A DNA stretch of 64,000 nucleotides from Protonemura montana (GCA_947568835.1 OX387605.1:11660418-11724417), one strand, 5' to 3'; positions 19,801-30,911 are shown, counted from the stretch's first letter. Notes: a model not told the origin generated them from the sequence alone. Numbers and translations are program-made.

Positions 19801-22797
19801 ACTCAGCTTTTACTGCCTCAATGTCTTCCGGCAATTCCATCGCCCTGGTGAGCGAGGCCCCAGTGACAGATGGAAAGTCATTGGGCGTGAAACGCAAGCT
19901 CAGCAGCGGAGGTCCAATTGAGCCGGCTGCAAAGCGTGCAAGATTCATCCCATGCACACAGTTGTATGAAAGAAAGCTCTATCGAGTGAGTAGTTGGCGT
20001 AGTTTGCTATGATAGCTCATCTAATGCATGGTTGCATTGAACTACATCTGTTCTGCACGACTGATCTCTGAAATTACTAGGTGCTGTGTGAATGTTATAG
20101 CTTGATGAGGAGGTGAAGGTCTGGCGCAACTCATTGAAGGCGAGCCAGGCAAGGCAGGTCACAACAGATGAGCGTCTCCAAGAGCTCCGGCGAAGACAGA
20201 GGGTGAGTACCTGTGAAGTTCTGCTATGGATGAGTATAAATAAATAAATAAATATTGCATGTGGTGAGTTCTATTTCTTGACCCAGCTCTCTACGATTGA
20301 CGGTTCATCATTTGACTCTGAATGGTTGAGCGTAAACCCTGCTTTGAGGATCCATTACCAGATGAGTTTTTGATGAGTTGCATTGGCCAAAGTGTTAATG
20401 CCATCAAAAGTTCCTGTAACTGCCATCAAAAGTTCTGGGTGTGGGAATCGGGAACCACCAAAAGGCAAGAAAATAGGAAAATAATCAAAATGACTTTGCA
20501 AATCAGGCATTTCTTTGGTTATCCGGTCCCAAGACTGTAAGATGCAAATTGAAGATGACAAGTTGAGTAAACTTCAAAAGTTAGAACAAAAATTGTCAAA
20601 AGCTTGTGATAATGACAGTTTTTTTTTTGGATAATATTTGATTATCCTGCCAATTATAACCCAAAAGTAGGTTTTGCCTGATGTTTTGGAATTTTTCAAA
20701 GAACAGTTGTCAAAATGTAGAATGTCAACAAAATGTCAACTCAAACAGAGTGCCAAAGTTTCGAGTGGTTATCTCAAATACTGTGGAAACATAAAGAGTA
20801 CATTTTTTCTGGAGAACGAACTGGCTTAGCTGCATGTGGATTATTATAAGTAGATAGATTAAAACATTAGAAAAATATCTCCATAATTATGGCATGATCT
20901 TCTATCACCTGTTTACTTCCATCAGTTGTGGTCTGTTGTGGTAAGTGGATGATCTTTGTACAGGTTCAAGATAAGCGAGCAGAAAGAGCTAATAAAAATA
21001 AGCGCAGCGTGCTGGCCAGCGCAGTCACCGAGTTGCAGCACTTCCGTTCATTTTATCAAGGTGAGTTCAGAGTGATATCCACCACCCCACCCCCTACGGA
21101 AGCAGAGTCATACCTTTAGGGGTCTAATATTACCCGAAAAGATCTGAAAAAGAAATCAGTATATAGAGGAAGAGTGTGTCTATAGTTGCTACCCTTTCAG
21201 ATTTGATATTTTGAAAAATGTAGACGTGGTGAGATTTTGAAAAAGAGCTAAAATGCCCACATTTTAAGGCTTTGTGTGAAAACACCATAGGTTCAATTAA
21301 TTAATAAAATAGTAGCAACCATGACCAGTCTTTCCCTATGAACTTTTTTTCAGATTTTTTCGAACAAGTTTAGACCCCTAGAAGTTTGACCGCATAAGGG
21401 TTTGACCGTAAAACTGAGCTTGCACAGCTCAGTTTTTGGTAGATGCCAAGGTGCTAAGTCTCGACAAGAATTTTACAGCTTTCCTGGAGTTGACACCAAG
21501 TCTAAACAAAAGCACGTGCAATTAAAAACCCCCCAATTTCTACCATTTAAAAAAAATTTGCGCATTCTACTTTGAAGTCTGGTAGCTTGGCTATGGGAGG
21601 TCAGGAAACTTTCAGAATAAAATCTAATGATGCAAGTTAATTTATAAAATTCGTAAAATCACAAGTTCAATAAAATTAATAGGTGACTCAGCATTCACAA
21701 GCCCAGACCTGTTGGCAGGAAATATATCATTAAAGCCATGCAATGCTGGTAAGCTTATCAACATTAAGATAAGGAAATTAACTAGAAAGTAGACTTTTAA
21801 TACTCTGTGTTGGTGTACTTTTCTGATTAATATTTCACTCCCAGTCCCCCTAGGTAAAAAAGGATTATGTAACATATTTTTCACAATTGCAGTAGATTAA
21901 GTGATAGGCAAGCTTAAAAACATCCTTCCTTTATCAGGCGCCAATTCTGTCAGGTTTAGTTGTGTTTTCTTCTTTCATCTTCCCCAGTTAATTTGTGTAT
22001 AATTCTGTATTTGTTCAGGTAAATGTCCTAGTTTCTTTATTATTCACATGTTAAATTTATTGCATCACCTCTTTGCAAAGTGTTAGCTAGAAGGCAAAGA
22101 GGGTTTTATTTTATCAAAAGCAAACAAGCAGCAGGCTGCATGCAGTATTAGGGTTGCCCTATCTCAAATTCAATGGGCATAAATCGGGTGTGCATTATCC
22201 GTTTCCTAATCGAATATACTCGTGAAACCATGCAACTCCAAATAAACACGCTAAAAAAGTTTGGAAAGTGGCATATTTTATCATTTACATTTTGGTCTGT
22301 ATTTTGGCAATATATTAGTCACAAAAAAATCTTTCGTTTGCTGCATGCATTTCATCATAACTGCTAGAAAACGTTTCAAACAACTTCTGCAAAGCAAAAA
22401 ACACATGGGTCATCTTGGATGAGGTGATGTGGGGGTTCCAACATCAAAATTAACGGTGCAGGAAAGTATGCACTGCGGGCAAGCTTGCGTGCCAATCAAA
22501 CACAAAACGAGTGCACTGGCCTAGTCCACTACTCCAATCGAACATAGAAACTGCATCCGGTACACAGTCGGTGCACAATAGTCCAGCCAATCGAATACTA
22601 GTTTTACATTGTGCCTTGCAGATGCTGATGCTGGAGGAAAAAACACCTTTTACTTGACAGAAAATGAGGTGGAGGAGGCATTGGAACAGGATCTCTTATA
22701 TGCCAATATGAAGCTCACATATACAGGTCAAAGTGGAATCTGCCCACAACGAAACCAACTTGTACCACTACCCCGCCAAATGACTCAAAGTCGTTGA
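16890..22797 (+). CDS. Unrecognised low-complexity, probably nuclear protein, 4 coding exons
   Basis: Not recognised. Exons: 16890-19985 (one unusually long exon, 1032 codons), 20101-20202, 20964-21060, 22622-22797; GT-AG junctions and phases give about 1156 aa. Residues 1-60 are acidic/hydrophobic. About residues 560-625 hold two copies of a C-x-V-x-L-S-D...DGT motif (SCEVQLSDIRRDGTF and DCYVKLSDVFLDGTL), with a weaker third copy before them. About 659-693 is a Leu/Pro-rich tract, and about 805-860 is rich in Asn, Ser, His and Arg. A bipartite nuclear signal (KRKL...AAKRAR) lies near 1010-1025. The last three exons are charged and helical (LQELRRRQR, RAERANKNKR), ending after an acidic segment. 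The final exon could instead splice at about 22728 (weak donor GTCAAAG), so the last 23 residues are uncertain. Confidence 0.72.
20228..20251. repeat. (TAAA)n microsatellite
   Basis: Tandem TAAA units in the intron after exon 2 of the unrecognised gene. Confidence 0.85.
21119..21378. mobile_element. Tc1/mariner-type MITE, 260 bp, with TA target duplication
   Basis: The left end GGGGTCTAA...CGAAAAGATCTGAAAAA is matched in inverted orientation by the right end (...TTTTTTCAGATTTTTTCG...TTAGACCCC). Similarity continues inward to TAGTTGCTAC / GTAGCAAC, so the arms are about 70 bp. Both ends are flanked by TA (21117-21118 and 21379-21380). It has no coding capacity and lies 58 bases after exon 3 of the unrecognised gene. 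Confidence 0.8.
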
Positions 22798-22985
22798 TCC
22801 TATTCCGTGGTGTATTAACAGCTTTTTAGTTGAGTGGAATTTTCTCATCCTACACACAATGGATTACTGTTTCTGGTACAAAGTCTACCATTTTCCTTGA
22901 AATTGTGATATCAACAGAAGCTGTGCTTGATACATTCTCTCTAATTAGTAATTGGGTTAACTGGGGAGCAGTTGTCACTCCTAAG

Positions 22986-23756
22986 CAGGGGCGGCTCGTG
23001 AGGGAGGGCTGCAGGGCGGCTGCCCTCCCTAGCATTTTCGCCAGAATAAAAGTATAATTGTTATTATTATTATAATTTTAAGTGTTATTACTATTATTAT
23101 TGTTCTACGCCTTTTGTGTGTTTTAAAATGGGTGCTACTTTCGAAATGCGAAAAAACGCGCTATTTGCGTCGCGCCGACAGCACGAGCTGCTGAATGCAA
23201 CGAGATGTTCCAGTAGGCAGTGCATGTCTGCTGCCTTTAGAGCCTGAATGCCGCCGCTTGCTCTCTTTGGGGCAGCGAGCGCTGCCGTCCTCCCTGCTCA
23301 GCTAGGATTGCGTGGTAATGGCCTTGAACGTGTGTCGCCTGTCGTCGCTCGCAAGCCCAGCGAGGGCAGCAGAAAATCTGCCCTCGGCCAGCCCCGGACA
23401 GCCGCCGGGCTGAGCTAGCAGCGAGAGCGATTGAGACAGAACGATACACTCGATCGCACATTTTTTCCACGGCGATTAATAGTTTCAAAATAATAGTACT
23501 ACTAGCCTGATTTTTTGATCTCATCTTGTTGCACATACTCTGTACGTTTTTGTGCAATGAAAATTAATCCAATGTGTGACTTGACAGCTAGAATTCAATG
23601 ATAACTTTTTTCAAATATCACACGCTGAATTTTAATGTTACAATATTGAAATCCTACTACAGTGTTCATTACATATGGTGCTGGTGGTGAGGGAGGGGAG
23701 GGGGGGATAAATTTTACTGCCGCCCCTCCAAGAAAAACAGTCACGAGCCGCCACTG
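22986..23756. mobile_element. hAT-type non-autonomous element, 771 bp, with 8-bp target duplication
   Basis: The left terminus CAGGGGCGGCTCGTGA and right terminus TCACGAGCCGCCACTG are inverted repeats (one mismatch in 16). The flanks CTCCTAAG (22978-22985) and CTCCTAAG (23757-23764) are an exact 8-bp duplication, as in hAT insertions. A subterminal hairpin at 23001-23030 pairs AGGGAGGGC with GCCCTCCCT. No transposase is encoded. An AATAAA at 23045-23050 inside it may serve as polyA signal for the gene ending at 22797. Confidence 0.92.
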
Positions 23757-23764
23757 CTCCTAAG

Positions 23765-24683
23765 AACCTAAGATAGGCGCAAAATGATCAGCAGATTGAC
23801 GTGCCTACAACCCCCACTATTCATTTGAACCTTAGATATGACGTTGTTGCTTCTTTGTTCCAAAAGTGAAGCCCAAAGATCTCTAGACTAGTTTTGGGCA
23901 AGATAATAAGCCTAACTCAAAGCCTTGAGTAAGTCACTGATATCAACTATTAAAAATTATTAATTTAATTATCGCTCGGGTATAACTTAAGTTACATAGA
24001 CTGAATGTTACCACAACATGTTAATTTTTCCTTGATGATTTTCCTATGTGGCTGTAAGCCTGTTAGTTATTATGGTCGTACCTAGAATGGTAATTTTGCA
24101 CCATCATAGCACCAATTTATAAACCTGGCCTAGAGCGGCTGTATTAGAAAACATTTTGAGTGCCTATTCTCACTGCACTATAACGATGAACTGAAACCCA
24201 GCACCTATCTTTGGTAAAAGTCCACCGTAGCATCAGTAATCATGATTTCTAGAGGTGCTTAAATCAATAAGCGCTAACATTGTTGAAAAGTGATACTCTA
24301 AATTTCGCCAAATGACCGCTCTTTTTAAGGCCCTATTTATATTGTGATCATCTGTGCCCTTTCTTTTTTTTTTTTTTTTTTATGTACCCGCTATAAGCTT
24401 GTGGCAATGAGTTGCTATAATTTTTATGGACGCTTTGACAAGTTCAACCATTACCAAAAGTCAGTGTGAAATATTAGAACTTGTGATATTGGTTGTGAAA
24501 TGTTAAGGAAATTGCCAATGCTCTCTGTGATAACTATCATTACCTATTACTATATAATTACTATTCAGCCACCAGAGGCCTACAATATACAATTGTATCT
24601 GCTCCCAAGCTGTAAATAAATAAAATGAAACAATGAAAATGAAAATAAATCTTGTATTGATTTCTTTAAAATTTTTAAGAGCT
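23765..24683. other. No gene recognised
   Basis: AT-rich sequence with a run of about 18 T at 24365-24381 and an AATAAATAAA-rich stretch at 24614-24625. It may hold 3' untranslated sequence of the upstream gene, which cannot be shown here. Confidence 0.4.
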
Positions 24684-25960
24684 TATAATAATAATAATGT
24701 TTATTTATTTCGTGTTTGGCCAGGGCATACGAATTGTCAAAGTATATAGCGTGATAAAATAATAAATAAAATAAAAAAAAAATCACACACACATATGGCA
24801 CACAAAAATAGAACAATAATTAAAATTTATTTTCATGCCTGTATAACATAAATTCATCTATTGGATAAAAGGCTTGGTCTATTAAAAATTTCTTAAAATC
24901 GGACTTAAAAATTGACATGGAAGGTCTTGAAGTATTAAAATTTTCTACCGCCTTATTATAAAACTTTGAACCAGCCACAATCGGATCCATTACATCATAC
25001 TTCGAGATACATTTATTATTAAATAGTTTATTATTGCTTCTTGTTTGATGGTTATGTATTTCCTTGATTACAGACGTTAAATGATTGTTGTCAATTATAA
25101 AAACAAATGCAGTATAAATATATAAACAAGGCAGAGTAAAAATTTTTAATTTAGTATAATATGGTCTGCAGGTACAAGGGTATAAGGTGCAGGGTACAAG
25201 GGTTAAAACTTGCTATTTTATTGTACGTTTTTGTAGTGTAAAAGACTTTTTTGATTTAGAAGAATGTCCCCAAAATAAAATACCATAAGTAATCCTAGAA
25301 TGAACGTAAGCGTAATACACAAGTTTGGCAATTTCAAAACTACACATTTTTATAATGCGTTTAATGAGGTGACAACCAGAAGCCATTTTATTATTTACAG
25401 TGTTGATATGGTCATTCCAGTTAAACTTACTATCTATTGTGACTCCTAGAAATTTGGTAGTTGTTTGGGGTATTAGACTTTTACCGTTTAGATAAATAAG
25501 GGGGCTTGATTTCAAATAATTATCTTTTTTAGGGTGGAACTGCAATAAAACTGTTTTTGCATTAGTTAAACAAAGATGGTTTTCATCAGCCCACAACGAT
25601 ATTTTGCTAACCGCCTCGTTATTAGTGGATTTATCTGATTTGTCTTCATTATTTAAAAAGTATGTGGTGTCATCTGCAAATAAAGTCAATTGACCCCGAT
25701 CGATAATAGAGGGCATGTCATCAGTGAATAAAATAAATAGTAAGGGGGATAAGATAGAGCCTTGAGGCAATCCAATTGTCACTGTTGCTTCCTCCGAATA
25801 ATGGCACTCTCCTTCTTTTGTTATTTTGGTTACATGTTTTCTATTAGTCAGGTAAGATGAGATCCACGTGTTTGCTGTGCCTCTTATTCCTAAATTATTT
25901 AATTTATTTAATAATAATTGGCGGTCTATCACAGTGTCGGACTGGCTCCAAAAGGCCCCG
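24684..25960 (-). mobile_element. 5'-truncated non-LTR retrotransposon (reverse transcriptase part)
   Basis: On the minus strand a frame of about 240 codons (about 25940-25213) carries late reverse-transcriptase motifs: GLPQGSILSPLLFILF (RT4), LFADDTTYFL (the catalytic FADD box) and TTTKFLGVTIDSKFNW (RT7-like). Downstream is the typical ORF2 C-terminal tail in another frame (VAGSKFYNKAVENF), then AATAAA and a short ATT-repeat tail at about 24684-24697. The early RT motifs and endonuclease are missing. It resembles Jockey/CR1-like lineages. A frame break near 25210 makes it inactive. Confidence 0.85.
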
Positions 25961-26030
25961 GCGGCAATGAGACTTTTGGGGCCCCGCCACTGATCTGGCC
26001 CCGCGAAGCACGGCTTGTACATTTTTGGTG
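25930..26030. repeat. GC-rich fragment at the LINE truncation point, possibly a hAT end
   Basis: CAGTGTCGGACTGG at 25931 looks like a hAT-type terminus, and CCGCCACTG lies nearby within unusually GC-rich sequence. The LINE reading frame breaks here. No matching opposite end or target duplication was found, so this is a weak call. Confidence 0.35.
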
Positions 26031-28868
26031 AGCTATGATAATCATTTGTTTAATTAATTTGGTGCATATTCAGTATAAGCTGTTTAAGGCTGGGCGTTTG
26101 TTTGCCACTAATCCTGCACTTGATTCATTGGTCAATCATTACTCCTGAAAATTCCTGTCCGATCCCATCCGTAAACCTGTTATATATAGTATTTTTTGTG
26201 CAATGTTTATGAATTTTGAGCTCTGCAGAGATTTTTTCTTTGGTTATGAGTGATAATTTAGTAGCTGAATGTTAGTGGTATCTCTGATTACAGAGGGAAA
26301 AGAAATGCATAGTTTGACGCTGACTTTGACGGTAAGGATTTGTGACATGGTTCTGTACCTGTGTAGTTGTTTCATTTACAACTAGGGAACATGATAATTC
26401 TATTTGCATATAATCATAATCCTACCTACCGTGGTTGTACAGCGAAATGTTAAGTAAACTTTCCATTTTTTTGGAATGCACAGGGTTGGTGCATTTCAGT
26501 TGCATGGATCAAGAGCTGCAGTGTAGGGAGAGCTTGGTGGTAGCAAATAAAGCCTAGGATGGTCAAGTGACTGATTGAGATAAACGGAAGACATACAGTG
26601 AAGGTAGCAGAGTTGTTTGGCACTCGAAACATATTTGTACAATAACAATTCATGATTATCGATGCGGTACTTATAGGTTAATTAATGTAGATTCAGCCAT
26701 AAAAACCTGAAATCGACACCAAATACTTTAAGGTACATGAAAGACTTCAGAAATGCGTAGCCGCAACGAAAAACATCTAATTGGGAACCGGGTGGAAAGA
26801 AATTCACAGATTTCAGGGAAGGTCACCTGTTTCATTAGCTCACGACTTGTCTTTGATCACGACGATCACGACCAAAGATCACGACCCTTCACTTTCAAAC
26901 GCGATCGACTCTCGACTCCAGTTAGCGGCCCATGTGCTTCCCGCGCGGCCTGCGTGCGTCCACAGCTCATACTCTTTAACTATCTGCTCGCCTGATACTT
27001 AAGTTGGCGTTAGCGACGAATTTTGAGCATCTCGCATCGGTCAGTCAGCCTTTGCTGGTAGGCAACCCTGTGTGCTTTTATGTAACGCTGGCTGCCTATG
27101 ATGCCAGACTATCTGGTATATTTATGATTCGAATTTACCGGTCTTTTTCTAGTAAAGATTTGATCTTTCATTTTGTGTTTTTGAAAGATTATGTTATTTA
27201 TTATCAATTCCAGGATATAATTTCCAACCTTACAGCTGTTGCATAAGGCACAGCAACACCTAGCCCACAGCAAATCAATTGCATCACTTAGATCTTACCT
27301 TATATCCCTTAGATTATCTTACCCTAAAATAAATAGGCGACTTTCCCTGCGCCCTTTGCGTGTTAATACTGCCAGGGGCGCTTTGCCTCTCTGCACCTCC
27401 AAATTTGCCATAAAAATGTTTTTTTTTAAGAGAACTGTATCCACAAACATTACCATAATAACCTGATAATTACCTCTAGGCTAATTGTGGATTTCAAAAT
27501 CTTTTTTTAGTTATTGTAATAGACTGATAAAAGCTCACCAAAAAACCCTAAAAAAGACAAATATATTAAAACTTACTTATTAAACCCTAAAACTTAAAGA
27601 GACAAACATTTGATTTTAGTATCCATTCCACCGCCAAATGAACTACGTCTAAAAAAATGTAAATCGTAGCAACAATTTCAACGATCAACAAATTTGAGTA
27701 AGCACCACGGTAACCAAAAGTTTGCCGATTCATGGGTCTCCCCACTCCGCTGTCAAGAGGATCTACCGACAGCGCATCTAAGCGACTCGCTCGAACTCGC
27801 TGTCGGTAGCTACTGTACTTAATATAACGCTGAGCACCAACTTACGCAGACTTCGGTTTCATTGAAACTATTCGTCTGATCGAGATGAGACTACATTTTC
27901 TGGTATTGTTGTTCTTTAGAGTATAGAATAACAAATTATACTTTCAAAATTGTATTTGCTGGCGAGATTTCTGCGTTGAAACATGGGCGGAGTTTTTACT
28001 CATTTCAACATTATTAAATACAATTATTTTATTTGGAATTAGATAAGTAAGATGTCTGAAAACTTGCTATTCTCTCAAAATCAGTATTGTAGATGTCATA
28101 AAAATTGCGAATCACTCAACTCTATTACTTCTCGGAAAAACGAAGGCGACGACAAAAAATTTGTTTTTCCGAATTTCCCACAGATTTTCTGCAGAATAAT
28201 TTTTTGAGTACTTTATTAGCTACTCAGCAACACTTGAAAATGAAGCCATGCTAAAAGATTTGCTGTAATGTCGATTTTCACGTTCCGTACAAAATGCTTT
28301 TGCCAAGGCGTCACACTTTTGGTCCCCACGCTACATGTGGATATTTGTTTATTGTTGCTACGGTTGCTATATGAAGTTAACAATGCCAACTATAATGCAT
28401 TAGGCTGTGGTATATACTATTTCATTTGGCAGTGAATAAGCCAGCACCAAAAAAAAGTTGCCTGAGGAAGTGTTTGTTTTCACTGTTTTCACTTGTTTTC
28501 ACTCTTATGTGGTGAAATTGATTGTAATTGATACATAAAATTAAAATACATTCATATTACACGTCAACATTTCCACACTATATTTTGCTATCATTTTTTT
28601 TAAACGTTTTTATTATTTATTTAAAATAAAATTTAAATAATTATTACTTATTAGCCCTAATTTATGAAATGGATGCCACAATCTATTAAAAATAAATTAC
28701 CTGGTAGACATGTTTATATCCTATGTACCTACATTCATGCTATTTTGGTAAATGTTTGGTAGTGTGGTAACCGAAAATATTAATTAGCACGTTGCATTTT
28801 CCCAAGTGTGTTCAGCACATGTTTCACCTGCTATCAGAGCTGCTATCTTGCACTGAGTTTAGTCAATC
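26031..28868. other. Intergenic stretch without a recognised gene
   Basis: Between the truncated LINE and the GON7-like gene. Short open frames at 26753-27466 have no recognisable content. The segment 26850-26970 is locally GC-rich and contains repeated GATCACGA. The only structured part is the repeat at 27725-27813. Confidence 0.4.
27725..27813. repeat. Dispersed repeat, copy 2, with a 12-bp hairpin
   Basis: 27725-27746 is the exact reverse complement of 16180-16201. CTACCGACAGCG (27763-27774) and CGCTGTCGGTAG (27798-27809) form a perfect 12-bp stem with a 23-base loop. The right part repeats the CGCTGTCGGTAGCTACT text of 16.1 kb in direct orientation. Confidence 0.8.
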
Positions 28869-29568
28869 ATGCCAGAAGGTTCACAATTAGCTTCAAAAGT
28901 GCTTGTGAGAAAGAACAGCATTATATTATTTGAGATTGTCGCTCCACTAACAAATAGTGGTGATTTATTAGAATTGGTAGGCACAATCCAGGAAATCAAA
29001 CAGAAAACCAACGACTTTCTAACCTCACTTGTCATTGCTGACAAACGCAGCACTTGTGGTAAGCCTAGTAGCTAGTAGCATCTAGTAGATTGATATTATC
29101 CATACATTATTAATTAAGTTCTTTAATGTTGTACTCAATGATAGCTATCTGAGCAGCCTTGAGATTCTTCATTTACCATTCTTCCCATATTATAGAATAA
29201 ATGTAAACCTCGATGAATTGGTGGTGGAATTGCACATCTCAATTGTCTCGACCTCGGTAAAAAATCTTGGGATCGCAGTGCTGATGGGAACTACCTGCTG
29301 TACCAAAAACCTTAGATTTATTTGATATATTTGAATCATTATTGAACCCTTAACAAAAATACCAAAAATGATTGAAACATGGAATATGCCATAAGCCCTT
29401 ACCAGTATCTATGCCAGTATATATACTTGCCAAACGCCCTTAACCAGTACTTCCAATTATATTCTAGATGCCTTTTAACAAAAAGAAAATGTTTGATCTG
29501 TATCTGACTGGTTTATTTTTACTTCTTCAGAAAACGCTACAGAGGAATCTGAATCAGAGGAGGACTAG
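28869..29568 (+). CDS. Small GON7-like protein (KEOPS/EKC subunit candidate), 2 exons
   Basis: Exons 28869-29058 and 29531-29568 (donor G|GTAAGC, acceptor TTCTTCAG) encode 75 aa. The protein has a short beta-like N-terminus (KVLVRKNSIILFEIVAPL), one amphipathic helix (LLELVGTIQEIKQKTNDFL) ending in TSLV, and an acidic Ser/Glu tail (EESESEED). Metazoan GON7 has this layout: about 100 aa, two strands, a helix and a disordered acidic tail. GON7 stabilises OSGEP/LAGE3 in the complex that makes t6A on tRNA. The assignment rests on length and pattern only, because the family is very divergent. The start at 28869 is the first ATG of the frame. SWI5 follows 302 bases after the stop. Confidence 0.5.
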
Positions 29569-29823
29569 GCGTATTTTTAAAGGTAGGTTAATGTGTTGAA
29601 GAAAACAATACTAAATATTTAATCCAGGCTAACCCAGGTTACACCGTAATTACTCTCTGAGTAATTTTTTTACCTGCAAGGTTTAAAATATGACTAGATT
29701 TTAATTTTTACTTGAGGACGAGCCAGACACGCAGTCAGTGGATCAGAACAGTTCATCGTTTAATGTTATTTCAGTTTATTTTTGGATTTAGTTTAGTGCT
29801 GCCCCTGAAAATCACACATTGCT

Positions 29824-29850
29824 GGATATATATATATATATATATATATT
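29824..29850. repeat. (TA)n microsatellite at the SWI5 acceptor
   Basis: About 13 TA dinucleotides end about 10 bases upstream of the acceptor TTTCCTTTCCAG (29849-29860), between the likely branch region and the 3' splice site of the SWI5 exon. Confidence 0.9.
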
Positions 29851-29869
29851 TCCTTTCCAGCAACACTCA

Positions 29870-30115
29870 ATGAGTAAACTCACTTATCAACAGCTGAAGG
29901 TACGACAGCGTGAACTCGATGAAGCCTTGGAAGCAGCTACCCGCAGGCTTGCGAAGTCCAGTGGCCCTCAAACACGTCTCGACCAGCTGCATGACTACAA
30001 TGATGTGAAGGATGCCGCTCAGCTTGTTCTCGGGAACCTTGCACGGCTTGAGAATGTCACTGTTACCGAGCTGCACGAGCAATTTGGCTTGTCTTATAAG
30101 AACAACGATGTATAA
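29870..30115 (+). CDS. SWI5: DNA repair protein SWI5
   Basis: Small partner of SFR1. The SWI5-SFR1 complex stabilises RAD51 filaments in homologous recombination. The 81-aa single-exon frame matches the family: an N-terminal coiled coil (LKVRQRELDEALEAA), then LDQLHDYNDVKDAAQLVLG, then a C-terminal block ending in TVTELHEQFGL, which corresponds to the family's ELY..FGL end. The length fits the conserved Swi5 core. The ATG at 29870 follows an acceptor (TTTCCTTTCCAG) by nine bases, so a non-coding exon must lie upstream. A strong donor (AAAG|GTAGGT, 29583) sits 15 bases after the GON7-like stop and is an obvious partner. Confidence 0.85.
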   Translation: MSKLTYQQLKVRQRELDEALEAATRRLAKSSGPQTRLDQLHDYNDVKDAAQLVLGNLARLENVTVTELHEQFGLSYKNNDV

Positions 30116-30911
30116 GGTGACTAAGAAATGTTAGAGCATGCCTAGGGTGAGATTAATCTAGGATCAAATATGCAAGTTGAGTACATTGGGAAAAAACCAC
30201 AGTAACAAGTTTTCCCAATGCCTCACGGCTGTGATTCGGCTGCTTTAATAACCCAAGTATAAAAAACAATGTCAGGCATCATAGTTTGTCTAATAGGGTC
30301 AAGTCATCTGGTGCTAAGATATAATATTTGGAAAGAAAGGTCTAGTTGTAAGAATTTTGTGCCGTTGCCTGCAGCTCAGGCACGATGAATTCATTTCATG
30401 CTGAGTAATTATGACAAGTCAACTGGTGTATGTTTTAATCTGAGGACAAATTCTCTTAAAATTAACCCAAATTGCAACAAAACACAATGCTAACCACTTA
30501 CTGAACTCTCGAGATTTACTGCCATGTGAGAAGCTGGCAAACGACAGATACGAAGCTCATGTTGTCAAAGAAATTGTCGCAGAATTTCTTTTGTCAAGTT
30601 GTACACAATCTACTAGCTCTGAAGTAATCTCTGCTGGTGATCTTCGAAATTCTAGCTGCCATGTCATATTCCCGGATGACGTCTCTGAAATTTATAATTT
30701 TGAGGACGTGCTGAGCAAGGCGTAGAGGTCCAGTGCGAGGGAACGCAGCCTATCAGAAATTTTCTAGAAATAATGTTCCATTATATCACTGGATTGTCAC
30801 TTCTTTTAATGCTTCTATCACTGTGAGCAGAACTGAGACTAGAGGATTGAGCCAAATGTGGTTGTGTGCCATTGTTTCAGGTTTCAGCTATGGTTTCCTA
30901 TACATGCTAGG
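30116..30911. other. No recognised gene; one unassigned open frame
   Basis: An open frame without an ATG start runs from 30444 to a stop at 30723-30725 (93 codons, including PCEKLANDRYEAHVVKEIV and FEDVLSKA at the end). It matches nothing I know. It could be an exon, a transposon remnant or chance. The rest is AT-rich. Confidence 0.35.

Noticed and set aside
23237-23557. Minus-strand frame of 106 codons
   Set aside because: It lies wholly inside the non-autonomous hAT element and shows no transposase motifs; the GC-rich stretch explains the lack of stops.
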